64,000 nucleotides of DNA. It comes from Epiperipatus broadwayi (Eukaryota; Onychophora; Udeonychophora; Euonychophora; Peripatidae). Positions within the stretch are counted from its first letter, which is position 1; each line of letters begins with the position of its first letter. Shown in pieces: positions 48,263-59,280 of this stretch. Position numbers and translations under genes: made by a program. The stretch spans positions 9,113,845 to 9,177,844 of the forward strand of contig JAQFVV010000027.1 of NCBI GenBank assembly GCA_028023455.1, written 5' to 3'. Under the pieces are notes generated by a model that had not been told where the DNA came from, searched no databases, and was given only the letters and a program-made list of their open reading frames with translations.

Positions 48263-48640
48263 TCAAGATGAAAACAGAGATCAAAATATACAGATGCTGA
48301 ACTGAGTTCAGATCTGTATGACTATACAAGTGAATGAGCTTGGGTTGGAAACATTATGGTGTTTTCATCTTGGGCTCCCAGCTTTATAGTAAACCAAATA
48401 GGTAAAAGGGGGTTGCATTAGATCCTAAGATCTGGGTGCACTGCTCTCAAATCCAAGGCAATGAAAGCCACAAGCTAGAAATTAGACTGACAATATTTGG
48501 ATGAGTGACACTAGATAGGGATTTTATGCACAAACTTTCCTGCATCCATTGATTACAAAGGCTTGCATTTGGTGGCACTACTGTATAGACAGTTTGGTAT
48601 TTTTATTAACATGTGTGAGCATATGAAATGGTGATCATGT
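48263..48640 (+). repeat. Family A monomer, plus orientation, inverted against the array
   Basis: Reverse-oriented copy meeting the tandem array near 48,260. It includes TGAACTGAGTTCAGATCTG, TGGGTTGGAAACATTATGG, a degraded ribozyme (AATGAAAGCCACAAGCTAGA then AATTAGAC) and ends at GGTGATCATGTGGT. Confidence 0.7.
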
Positions 48641-49369
48641 GGTATTTTTCATGAGGTTTTCAATCATGCATTATTAGTAAAAGATCTCATCCATACAAAA
48701 TGTCTAATTTTTAACCTCCATAAATCCATGGGCTGAGTTAACAGTGAACCATCTTTTATCTCTAAGTAATTAAGTCAAAAGTTATTATAATTCTAGCTAT
48801 AAATGTTGATTGATGATTACTAATACATTGCTGGCTTTTCTAGTGTTACTATAGGGATATTCTTATTTATAATTCAGTGTTTACATCCTACAAAATCCAG
48901 GAAAATATTTAATAATACACACACATATATAGCTATGAATGCAATAAATCTGACAGTTGTAAAACATTTATATATATGCATGCATACAAATTTACATGTA
49001 ACAAAAAAAAAAAATCTACTACTAAAATTAGCATGAGATTAATCATAATAAGCTACAAAATCCACAAGAATATACTAATATAGTGAGGGAAGAATGCACA
49101 TATTGAAAAAATTGTTGGGTATTGCAAATGGAACCTTGAAAAAGTGAAGAAATGAATAAATAATTTCCATAAAAGCAAAGACACTGGACGCATGAATAAA
49201 ATGGAATCCATTACAAATAAAAGATACATAAAAAAATATGGAAATAAATGACATTATAGACAAAATAGCAAGATTAACTGAAAAGTACCAGAAACAGATA
49301 TTCATATATCTTTAGGAAAAAAAAAAGGTAGACTTCTAGATGGAAGAGATGCTTTTGAACAGACCAATA

Positions 49370-51060
49370 ACTGAGTATGAAAGCATTAAAACAATCAAAT
49401 GGTTTATTGCTCGGGAGTTCAAAAGAAATTTGATCACCATGCTCCATAGACCTTTAGCTCCATCATTCTACTATTGCACCAAACCACACAAAATGATATA
49501 AATAATAATAATAATCAAATGCTTTATTACTCGAGAGTTCATGACAAATTCAAGCGTCAAAAGGATAAGACTGTGCCACAATCCATAGATTTTGAAATTC
49601 CTTCTGATCTACCATCGCATCAAAACACACATGGCATGAAAGTATTAAAAAGAAATGATCGCGTTGGGTATTTCGATAATAAAAAAAAAGTGCATTGCAA
49701 AACAGTAATGTCCTTAATAGATTCAACATCGGAAATGATTATCAATTAATGAGATATAAGATATGTTGCTAATGCAAAGATGGAAACAAAAGCTATTAGA
49801 AAGTTATTCACACTTGATGTCACTGATCTTCGAAAAAATACTCCAATACATGTTCAAGATAAGATTTTAAAATATTAGTAAAGTTTGAAGACGACACATT
49901 TTAAATGACATCAATAAGAAAATAACATATTTTATTAAAAAAGCAGCTATGTGGATGAAAAGGCTTAAAATGCATTTACATGAAAAAAATTAAACATTTA
50001 GAATGGAATATGTGGAATACAGAAAAATTAATGAAAATATACAAAATATATAATATGAAATGCAAGTAAAGCTATAGAATAGAATAAAAGCTTCAAAACA
50101 GAGATGATGCCATGAAGTGTGCAGGAGAATTCTCTAAAAAAGTAAACATGGTACAGAATATGAAAATATAAATATATAGACTGTATGTGAGATGGATTGA
50201 GGAATTTTCTGGTGTGCTGAAGATGAGATGTTATGGGATCAAAGAAAAAAAATGGATTAAACTTATTAGAGACTGTCCTGCAGTGGATTGATAACAGAAG
50301 AAAATAGAAGATATCAAAAACATTATCATTAGAAATGCTACACATTTTAAATGAAACGATGAGACATGAATCTACGAAGAATGGAAAAGCTCCAAGAAAT
50401 GATGGAATCATGATATATTTCAAATAAAGTAAAAAAACAAAAAAAAAAAATTGCTGGCAAACCTATAGGTGAATATGATGAGAATATACCAACAGATGGA
50501 AAGAAAATCACAATGATATATATGAAAAGGGTTTTAAAAACATTCGAAATTATAGACAAAATATTTATTAAAAATATTACAAATTATGTCCTGTATGTTT
50601 GAATTAAACTTGGTTGGAGTGGTTTTGGTAGAAATAACTTGATATTGAAAGAAAATATGCCTATGTGTTTGAAAAGAACGGTTTTTAATAAATATGTTTT
50701 ACCAGTTCTTGCTTATGGATCTGAAACTTGGACACTTAACAAAAGAGCAATGCAAAGACTTCAGATGATTCAAAGAATGGAGAGATGCATGTTAAGAGTA
50801 ACAAGAACGAAAATGAAGTACGTGAGAGAACAAACAGGTTTACTGTCATCATTGAAAGATTAAGAGATTGGAGTTGGGCTAGACATATTACTAAAAGAGA
50901 TGATAATAGATGGAGAGTATGGATGAAATAAGGAATTATGCTGGAATGATGTGCAGAGATGAGATTAGAAAAGATAAATTGAACTTGGAGAGACCTTCAT
51001 TCTGCAGAGGATTGATAATGATTGAAAAGGATGGATGATGTTTGAGAACATTGGTAAAGT
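49370..51060 (+). pseudogene. RTE-type LINE, longest copy, with RT motif and C-terminus
   Basis: The 5' part (49,470-49,790) matches the 59.6-kb copy (GTAATGTCCTTAATAGATTC). Near 50,375 KNGKAPRNDGIMI is the RT finger motif. From 50,639 a frame of 74 codons reads KRTVFNKYVLPVLAYGSETW followed by TLNKRAMQRLQ and MERCMLRVTRTK, the usual RTE C-terminal region. The tail includes the GGATTGATAATGATTGAAAA end common to the family. Minus-strand open frames here are antisense shadows. Confidence 0.8.
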
Positions 51061-51223
51061 AGCCAATCAAAGATCAGATCAAGACTGATCATTTTGATGC
51101 CAGAATGTCATAGGAATGCTGGAGCAATCAGCCAATCAATTTTTTTTTTTTTAAAATTTTAAGAGAACATTGGATTCAAGATGACAACAAAAAAACCAAA
51201 TGATTATAAGTATAATAAATGCT

Positions 51224-51335
51224 ATCCTAGCACCTTACTGATAAAGCCAGTAGCAGAAACCGGTCTGGGGTTGGGGTTATTCTGCAAAGCTTGTTAAGAG
51301 CTTATTTACGAGTTCTATATATAATAAATATTAAA
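51224..51335 (+). repeat. Family D partial copy
   Basis: Single arm of the 45.2-kb foldback, from CTATCCTAGCACC to GAGTTCTATATATAA, about 6 kb away inside the AVL9 intron. It retains a better ribozyme core than either arm of the foldback. Confidence 0.7.
51230..51276 (+). ncRNA. Hammerhead-like ribozyme, family D
   Basis: GCACCTTA, CTGATAA (51,238-51,244; one change from CTGATGA), AGCCAGTAGCA (short helix II), GAAA (51,256-51,259), CCGGTC, TGGGGTTGGGG. CCTTA pairs with TGGGG through G-T pairs, and helix III is the palindrome ACCGGT. The layout is the same as family A but the sequence is different. Confidence 0.55.
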
Positions 51336-52059
51336 AAAAGTTATCCCAGGAAATATAAGTGGCCATTTTGCATTGGATTAAGAGTCTATAAAAACCTATT
51401 TGACTTAATAAACATTTTTTATAATTGAAGATTTGAACAACTAAATTGTAAAAATTACTTATTAAAAAGCAACGACAGTGGTGTAATTAAGAACATTAAT
51501 AGGGGGTACGACAGAGTGATTCCATCTATCCAAATCTTTTAAAGCAGTTTTAAAGGAAGACATTTGTTAATTAAAATGGAAAGCGAAAGAAAAAAAATAA
51601 ATGGAAATGACTTATAACTCTTCAATTTTACACATGATGATTTCAACCCATTCTAGAACTGGAAATTTTTTACAAGTTATCAGACAAAAGCAATTAAGTA
51701 TTATTGAAGAAAAAATGTTCGATGGCATTACAAAATTGGATTAGGAGGATTGAGGGGGGGGGGGAGTTAAGCCTGGACAAATTTATTTATATAAATTTGG
51801 AAATGTAAAGCATGAAATTAATCATAGCTTTAAACATGGATGGTGATGTTAAAAATAAATTATGCCTACATACTTGCAAAAAAGATTTTAACGTTTTATT
51901 AGTACCTAATAATTATGGATTTTAGATCGAATAAAATATTTAACTGATTCTAGCATTTACTGCACCAAATATTTATTAGTCTCTCCCCTCCCTGCCCAAA
52001 GCGATGGCCTTCAGGACGTACATTAAAAAAGCTATTCCTGACATTACTGAATAAAATTC

Positions 52060-52240
52060 AAAAATTGAAATGAAGCATAGATAACCCAAAAGGTTTTAAA
52101 AGACTAGAAATAAACTATACATAAGAAGGAAGAATGAGATAAAGAAGTTTGCAGGAATAATATGGAGAACAAAAAAAAACTGGATTAAATTTAAAATAAA
52201 CCATCACCCTGAATTTGATTAATAATATGCTAATATTTAT
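52060..52240 (+). repeat. RTE-type LINE 3' tail
   Basis: GAAGGAAGAATGAGATAAAG, AAAACTGGATTAAATTTAAA, CCATCACCCTGAATTTGATT: decayed copy of the same tail. Confidence 0.5.
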
Positions 52241-52689
52241 AATTAATATCAAAAATAAAGGTCGAAACAGGAAGAATTAATATTACAAAAACATCAGAAA
52301 AATTTAATTGAAATGATAAGAGAACCTTCTCATAAATGAATTAAAATATATATTAGAATAAATTTTGATTTTTTGTTAAAAAGGAATAAACCTTTGGAAT
52401 TAGGAATGGTAAAAAATAGACATAAGAAGTTTTTGCCATAATGATGGAGAAAATAAAAATTTCAGGCACAAAGTAAACAACAGACAATGGTCATTAAAAA
52501 AAAAAACATGCAATAATGTTTTTTCGTGCATAAATTTTCAAGAAGTCATTTTACCATGATTATTACTTCCCAGAGTCCTGCATTGTTTAGGGAAGTAGTA
52601 ATGTCCTTGGACTGATTTCAGTTCTAACATTTCCCGAACTGAAATTTCTTGCAAACTCCCAGGCAATAAAAACATTCAATTATTTTATT

Positions 52690-53170
52690 TTATTCATTAC
52701 TTTCCAAACATAGCTTCGTTAATTTTTTCCCTTTTCAAAAGTAACTATTTTACTCAATTTTCTTCTTTCTATATTCTTCATTGGTGGTCAAAAACCCTCT
52801 AATCAAATTAAACATTTTGTTTGTTCTGGAATCTACCAATAAAAACTCATCTACTTCTAACTATATATTAACATATTCTCTAAGTATTAACTTGTTTCTT
52901 TTTTTTGAATGTTTCCTTAATTCCAATATTCTATTCTCATATTTCTTTTCTTAATAATCTAAACAAAAAAGAAAACCCAAAAATCTCTTTTTTATTCTCT
53001 TTACTTTCACTTTCCCCATTACTATTTATGCAATTTATCTAGTTTCTTTCAACATACCATGTTCCAAAAAATAAATGTTGGATACGCTCCTTAATACCTC
53101 CACATAAACCTAACTCCAATCCAAATTCTTATTCATTCTTTTTTTTGCTTCCTTTCCTAATATCCAAAGC
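52690..53170 (-). pseudogene. Third LINE, decayed copy on the minus strand
   Basis: On the minus strand near 53,100 it reads GLCGGIKERIQHLFFGTWYV, a mutated version of the C-LC-E-HLL zinc-knuckle block. Plus-strand pyrimidine richness here is simply the complement of A/G-rich LINE coding. Confidence 0.45.
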
Positions 53171-53359
53171 TCCTGTTCGTACACACAAAAAAAACTCCTG
53201 CTTATATTATCATGCACTGCTATTTTTCTTTCTTACAATGACTCCAAACTATTTTTTATTTGTTTGTTTTATTCTTAATCATCTTTCAAAACTCTATTTC
53301 CCATTCAAAAATCAAATCATTAAAAAGCCTTCTAGTGAGTTCATTGAGAAATAAGATGA

Positions 53360-53835
53360 AATACCTAACAGTCAAACTTACAGGTCTTTCTAAAATCAGC
53401 ATTAACAAATATATTTTATTTCTTTGGTGTAAAGAAAATTTTTTGATTTGTTTACATGTTTGTAAAACATTTTTAATATTAAATGCTATGTGTGGAGTAA
53501 TATACTTTTGTTTGGTTGTGAAACGTGGACAGTAATAAAATTAAAAACAGATTGAAGGCTTTTGAGATGTGATCATGGAGAAGAATGGAAAAAATCAATT
53601 GGATGTATAAAATAACAAATGAAATAGTTGAGAAAATTAGAGATAGAAAAAGAAACTGGATTGGACATATATTAAAAAGAAAGAACAGAAAAGATTAACA
53701 TTGTTAGATGATATAAAAAATGGGAAGAGTTACATGGAATTGAAGATCTGGATGATGAAGAGAGTAGAGTTGAGAAATGGATGAATTAGTGATTTGACTG
53801 CTCGCTGCACCTGTCCATGAGAGAGAATTCTATTG
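53360..53835 (+). pseudogene. Second LINE family, C-terminal RT region
   Basis: Combining frames, CGVIYFCLVVKRG / LFGCETWTVI, then EEWKKSIGCI-type sequence (family pattern RRMLKISW), EIVEKIRDRKRNWIGHILKR. This is the CETWT...NWIGH(I/V)LR block of arthropod-type non-LTR elements, different from the YGSETWTL family. Ends near GAGAGAATTCTATTGATTGA. Confidence 0.6.
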
Positions 53836-55027
53836 ATTGATTGATTAAGTAAAAATTTTAAACAGATTTTCTGATACACTGTAAAAAACATTCTTACTGA
53901 TTTTTACGTAAGAATAAAAAGTTTGCACCACCTCAGATATTATGTTATTAATTGTATACACGGCTTAATATTACATTCCATTATTGATATAACTTATGTA
54001 AAATTTATGACATGAGCATAAGGATTAGACAGTAAATGAAAAAGATTCTTACATCAACTGTTATAAAAATTTTTTTGCAATGTCTCTAGTGTTTGGACCA
54101 AGTAAAGAAGTCAAGGGTCATCTAATAGCTCTTTTAATCACATTTACATCAACAAAGTCACTAAGCTAGCAACTGTCATATATTTCTCCATTTTATCAGC
54201 AACTTTCCTGAATTACATCCTTATACATCTTTAAAAGAATAATCAAAGAAAATTACAAATACTACATAAAGACTTTTGATGAATAAAGCATTTTCAACTG
54301 TGGATTTTATTAATAATAATGTGAAATAGTTTATCATTTAGTTCTTATGACGCTAAAGCACCAAAAGTGAAAGAGTTGAGCCCAATTCAGAAATCTTTAG
54401 CTCTCCAGTTCAATACTCTACCACTTCACTTATTTGCATAGAATAAAAATTTTCAACTTCTCTAATGGGAAACAACCCTATATGAATTAGTACTGTGGGT
54501 AGAGTGGTCAATTAGAAAGCTAAGGATTCAAGGATCTTCATTTACAATCCAGAAGGATATGACATTCCAAGTGATAAATTTATTTGATTTAAATAAATAC
54601 AAGTAATAATAATAATAAAAATTTTGGCCAGAGACTAATCTTTAATGAAAACTACATAATTCACATCATCTGGTCTAAATAAATTTTAATCTATATATAT
54701 ATTTCTTCACTAATTTTTATAATTAGACAGTATTTGTGATAGTGTCTGTTAAACAATGCCCTCAATTATGTTGTAATTTGTACTTGGTTTAAGAAAAACT
54801 ACATTGCAACAAAGTTATAAGTAATATGTCCAGCATCTGAACTTAGGAATCAGACTTATCAGAAAGAGAGATGGCTGATTACATGAATTAAAAAATAATA
54901 ATTCTTTGGAAGTTAACAAAAATTAGTTTTCATTTAAAAGCCAAAATTTGCATAATAAACGATTTGTTTCTGATTTGAAACAAATCTCTAGAAAACAAGT
55001 GCATTTTTTTTTTAAGTAGAATCTTAC
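53836..55027. other. AVL9 intron sequence, AT-rich
   Basis: A loose tRNA-like pattern at 54,490-54,560 (GTGGGTAGAGTGGTC, GGATTCAAGGATC) is the only structure noted. Confidence 0.4.
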
Positions 55028-55116
55028 CAACGACTTTGCTGGTCTGGATTACAGCCTTGCCTGTTTGGCTCATGGCTTGGTTGAGCTTACGGCCTTGCTC
55101 CGTGCTCTGCATGGTA
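55028..55116 (-). CDS. AVL9: AVL9 penultimate exon (C-terminal basic/amphipathic tail)
   Basis: An 89-nt exon bounded by CTTTATAG and GTAAGAT on the minus strand. It encodes TMQSTEQGRKLNQAMSQTGK followed by AVIQTSKVV, which lines up with the vertebrate AVL9 tail of the form SERGKK...TSR..VQTGKAVG. Codons are markedly GC-rich against a background of A and T runs. The ATG inside it is an internal methionine, not a start, because the frame continues from the preceding exon. It ends with one base (G) that completes a Gly codon with the terminal exon. The tail is thought to form an amphipathic, membrane-associating segment in this family; that is inference from composition. Confidence 0.9.
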
Positions 55117-56727
55117 CTATAAAGTTACAAAAAAAATAACCTTAATGATAGACTGCACTCCAATGTGATCTATAGTGTTAATTCACGAAAATATCAAAAA
55201 TTAGTTATCCGCTAAAGAAAAAAAAAAAAAACTGCATAATTTTAAAAAATATAAGCAAATATCTGAATAATCATTAGTGAAATTAAAAGAGAACACTGTT
55301 AAATAGAAGCGAAAATTAAAATACTGGATTTATATATTTGATGTCATAAAACAGAAATAATTATACAATCTATAAGTTATTATTTATTTTTTGGATTCAG
55401 GTAAATTATTTAGCAACAATTATATATTATTTTAATAATAATCATCTCCTTTCAGAATGGTTCATTATTCTTTTTGATATAAATGTATGCGTATACATAT
55501 TGTTACGGTTAATGTGCACAAGGTGTGTTAACATTCAAAAACAGAGTTAGAGAGTCTTGTAAAGAAAAAAGAATAAAGTAATAGAAACAAATATATTTGC
55601 CATTCAATACAGTATTTTAATGATTATTAAATCTACTCTTATTGACCACCCAGAAAATATATACGAAATTAAAAGATAGAGACTAGAAGTTGATTTAATT
55701 ACCTGTAATTAATAAAAGGAATGTCTTATCTATAAAAAGTTTTTTAAATTAAAGATGGCCATCAGGAATGTTGGATTATAATGAAAAGTAATTAGAAGAA
55801 AAAAAAATAGTTTTATCTTTTTAAAAAAAAAAAAAAATATTGAAATTTTTTTTATATTTCTTTATAAAGTGCACATTTCAGTCTGCTGTTGAAAGTATTT
55901 CATTTTGCAGTCAGAAATGCGTACTATATATGAAACAGATTAAAAAATATATTTGTTTTTATAATTTATTAGAAAATAAATAAAAAGAAAAATGTATAGG
56001 GCAATAACAATTGCTTGGGATTGAATATCCACATGAAATAAAGGAAAAGGTGTGATAAAGTATGTGTGTAGAAGATGGCAGGTGTGTATAAAGTGATCCT
56101 CAGACTTTTAAAACGAGATCAATGGAAAAGGGAAGAAGAAATAGTAACTAACAAGGAATATTAAGCTGTTTATGATAAACTTATGCTCCAATTGCTGGGA
56201 ATTGCAGTTCTGTAATCGAGACCAAAGTGATTAACCATATAAAAAGCTCCTACATATACCGGAGAAATGATACAGATGCGCGGCTAAATCCAATATATAC
56301 GTCTATCGATGCCTTCTTCTGAACCCTACTGCTGAAATGATGCTTTAAACCAAATCACCGTATCTATATATGCGTAGTGACCAAACAACCAGATAGACGA
56401 ATGAATTCCTGAAACAAATTGCAGACAAAATAACGGAAAAGATGCAACCTTAAAGCCCACAACCATGGTGACTACAAATCAACTATATAAAAATCCACAG
56501 TAAGAGATTTGAGAAATATTTATAAAAACCTTTTTATTTACTTCTTTTTGCAAAATATCCAAACTTTAAATGAACTAAACAGAAATTTGCTAGGGTACTA
56601 TCTTAAAGAACTTTAATAATTTGATATTATATATGTGTATTCTTCTTACTAATTTATATTAGTGATTGTATGTTATATATATACAAATCAATATATATAT
56701 ATCAAAATACAGAAAAATTTACATAAA
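55117..56727. other. AVL9 intron sequence, AT-rich
   Basis: Long A and T runs at 55,800-55,860; no element recognised before the PLE at 56.73 kb. Confidence 0.4.
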
Positions 56728-57545
56728 TTATGTTATTTTTAGAAGTACTTTCGACTATACATGTAGTCTTTATCAACTATATAACATTGAATAATCAAAA
56801 CGAGACAACCTTTAACAATACCCATAGTTAATATTAGTAATGCTATTACTAATACTATTAAAAAATTTATAAGGAATCAACAATATAATAAAATTAAAAA
56901 TAAAAATAATATTAAAATGAAATGGATTTTAATGCCATTTATATCGGATGAGCAGGTCAAGTTTATTAGGAGAATTTGTAATGGTTTGTGTCATATTGCT
57001 TTTTTCTCAACAAATAATATAAATAGATTACTTAATAATTCTAAAATTCAAAGTTTAATCAAAATTCTATTATATACAGATAGATATGTGGAGTGGCTTA
57101 CAATACATCGGTGAATCTAAGTGTACATTTGAGAAGAGAATAAAAGAGCATATGCTTTTATATAATAGAATTCAAAAAGAGAAACAATTGGAATAGATGT
57201 AAATAAACCTTCATCATCTGTTATATTTGGTTTCAATAAATCTTGTCAATATGGATTTAAATTTGATTATAAAAATTATTCAAATTGAACGTTGTCATAA
57301 TAAACATAAAATAAAAGAGGCTATGTTGATTTCAAGAAATCGTCAAATGTTAATGAATCGCCAGTCATCAAATGTTAAGATAACAGAATTGTGGGAAATC
57401 TGAATTGAACTATAGATATTGTTAAAGGTTGTCTTGTTTTGATTATTCAATGTTATATAGTTGATAAAGACTACAAAATGTATAGTCGAAAGTACTTCTA
57501 AAAATAACATAATTTATGTAAATTTTACTGTATTTTGATATATAT
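56728..57545 (+). mobile_element. Penelope-like element remnant with inverted terminal repeats
   Basis: About 95 bp at 56,728-56,822 recur in reverse complement at 57,415-57,540. The interior, on the plus strand, contains DEQVKFIRRICNGLCHIAFF and, one frame over, LQYIGESKCTFEKRIKEHML (57,085-57,165), the YIG half and helix of a GIY-YIG nuclease. Further on, NIERCHNKHKIKEAMLISRN resembles the PLE C-terminus. Both terminal repeats hold a decayed hammerhead: TTGATAA, GACTA...TAGTC, GAAAG. The RT domain is absent, so this is a 5'-truncated PLE flanked by inverted pLTRs, an arrangement known for Penelope elements. Confidence 0.75.
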
Positions 57546-58514
57546 ATTACATATATTGTGGAACGAATACAGATATCAAACTTAATTTATTACATATATA
57601 TATATGTTCTTAGTCTATAAGAAGGGTGTGTGGGAATGAATAGGCTATAAAATGTATTTATTTATTTTTCTTGTTTTATTAAATGTTTGTTTAAAAATAA
57701 ATTCAACAATCTTTGTGGTTCCTTCTTTACTTATAAGAGTCAATGTTAATACACTTAATTATCTTGTGATATTTTGCTTGGGATAAAGAAAATAAAGAGA
57801 AATTGGTTAACTAATACTGAGACAGTATATTAGTGGAACAATTCACTGATGCTGGCGCCTGAAGAATGAAAGCTGTTTCATATTTAAAAGTTGATATTAA
57901 TCCATGTGCTAATAATTCTGCTGGAATAAGTAATATTAATACCTGGGGTCTGGATAACCGGGAAAGATAGTCATGACTTCCAAGTAATTCATTAATTTAT
58001 TTGTGTGAGCCATAATTTGGTTATTCTAAATTTATTACTATATATATGCGTTTAAGGAATATATAAATATATATGTGCATAGTTTGATATATATATATAT
58101 GTTAAAACTCCGTATTATGTGGGTAAACATAGAAAGACCCAATTCAATATGTAACATAATGCTTAAAAAAGGAGTTTGCAGTTAACTGAAAGGAGATCCT
58201 TTGATTCCTTGTTGAAGTCTTAAATGAAATGAATACGGAAATTTGTAATGTCTATTTCATATATTCTTATCATTGCAGCTATAATTACTTTATAATAATT
58301 CATATAATAAAGGAATATGGATGGGCTTCTCATCACACACATCAGCCAGAATTGCATTTATTGACGTTTTACTTCCGAGTTTCAATTCCAAAAAATACTA
58401 TGGTTTTTCTTTTCAGTCACTTGGTTTTCTTAATTTAAATATCAGATGAGTTATTTTAAAGGCAGAACGAATGTGCATATGAATGATTTTAATTTCTTAT
58501 AGATCTTTACAATC

Positions 58515-58718
58515 ATGGATAACAAAAAAACTGAATTTGATCTTTAATCCCATGAGATGGTAATTCATCAGCCAAAACAATGGCGAGTACGTGAAAAATG
58601 CCTTAATTGTGCACACAGACTGCCATTTGAAGACTATCTTTTATTTAGCTACTTCAAAGATCACAGTCAAGTGAAGGAAGATTATATTAAATTGGAAGAA
58701 TTACCTATTATTAAATGA
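58515..58718 (+). pseudogene. Broken 67-codon reading frame inside an AVL9 intron, unidentified
   Basis: Starting at ATG 58,515 the frame reads MDNKKTEFDL, hits TAA, then continues in the same frame as SHEMVIHQPKQWRVREKCLN and CAHRLPFEDYLLFSYFKDHS to a second stop at 58,718. A second in-frame ATG (58,557) gives a 53-residue product without the interruption. Amino-acid composition (Trp, Cys-x-x-Cys, charged residues) is protein-like, unlike the poly-Lys/Asn/Ile frames around it. AATAAA-type signals follow at about 58,780-58,795. It lies on the plus strand, opposite AVL9. It could be a processed pseudogene, a small intronic gene starting at the second ATG, or an exon of a nested gene: TTTCTTATAG just upstream of the first ATG is a usable acceptor. 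Confidence 0.35.
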
Positions 58719-59280
58719 AACAGTGTTGAATTAGTTCCCCGAGTATATTTATTTACAACACCAGCTGAGTCGCATCAATAAATTTGGAATAAAGAAACAT
58801 TAACACATATAAAACTTAAGTTTATTCACTAGTAACAAAATAAGATAAATATATAAGTAGATGGCAATTAAAGCATTTAATCTTCTTAGAAAATAAGATC
58901 TCTAATTGTTGATTTATCTTCAATTGTTATGTGTACAAATTCTTTGCATGTACTCTTAGTAAACATTACTCCATTTATATGTGTTATCTTTGCATAACAT
59001 TTTTTACGCACGCACACACTTTGCTAATTATCTGCAGTTTTTATATCAATCTACTTTCTGCATTAATTAGCATATATTAATTTTATTAAGTCCGATGCAT
59101 GCTTATGATATGTGAATTTTCTAGAATGAATTTAAAGAGGGATAAATTTATTCATATGTTGCGTGACTGTAATCATATTTAAATAAAATATCTTTACTTG
59201 CAGTCAACTAAGCACATTGTGTTATAATGATTAGATAATATGGAGACAATTTAAAAAGTTGACATAAGGTCACAAATATT

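Noticed and set aside
50028-50423. 131-codon minus-strand open frame
   Set aside because: Antisense to an RTE LINE copy on the plus strand.
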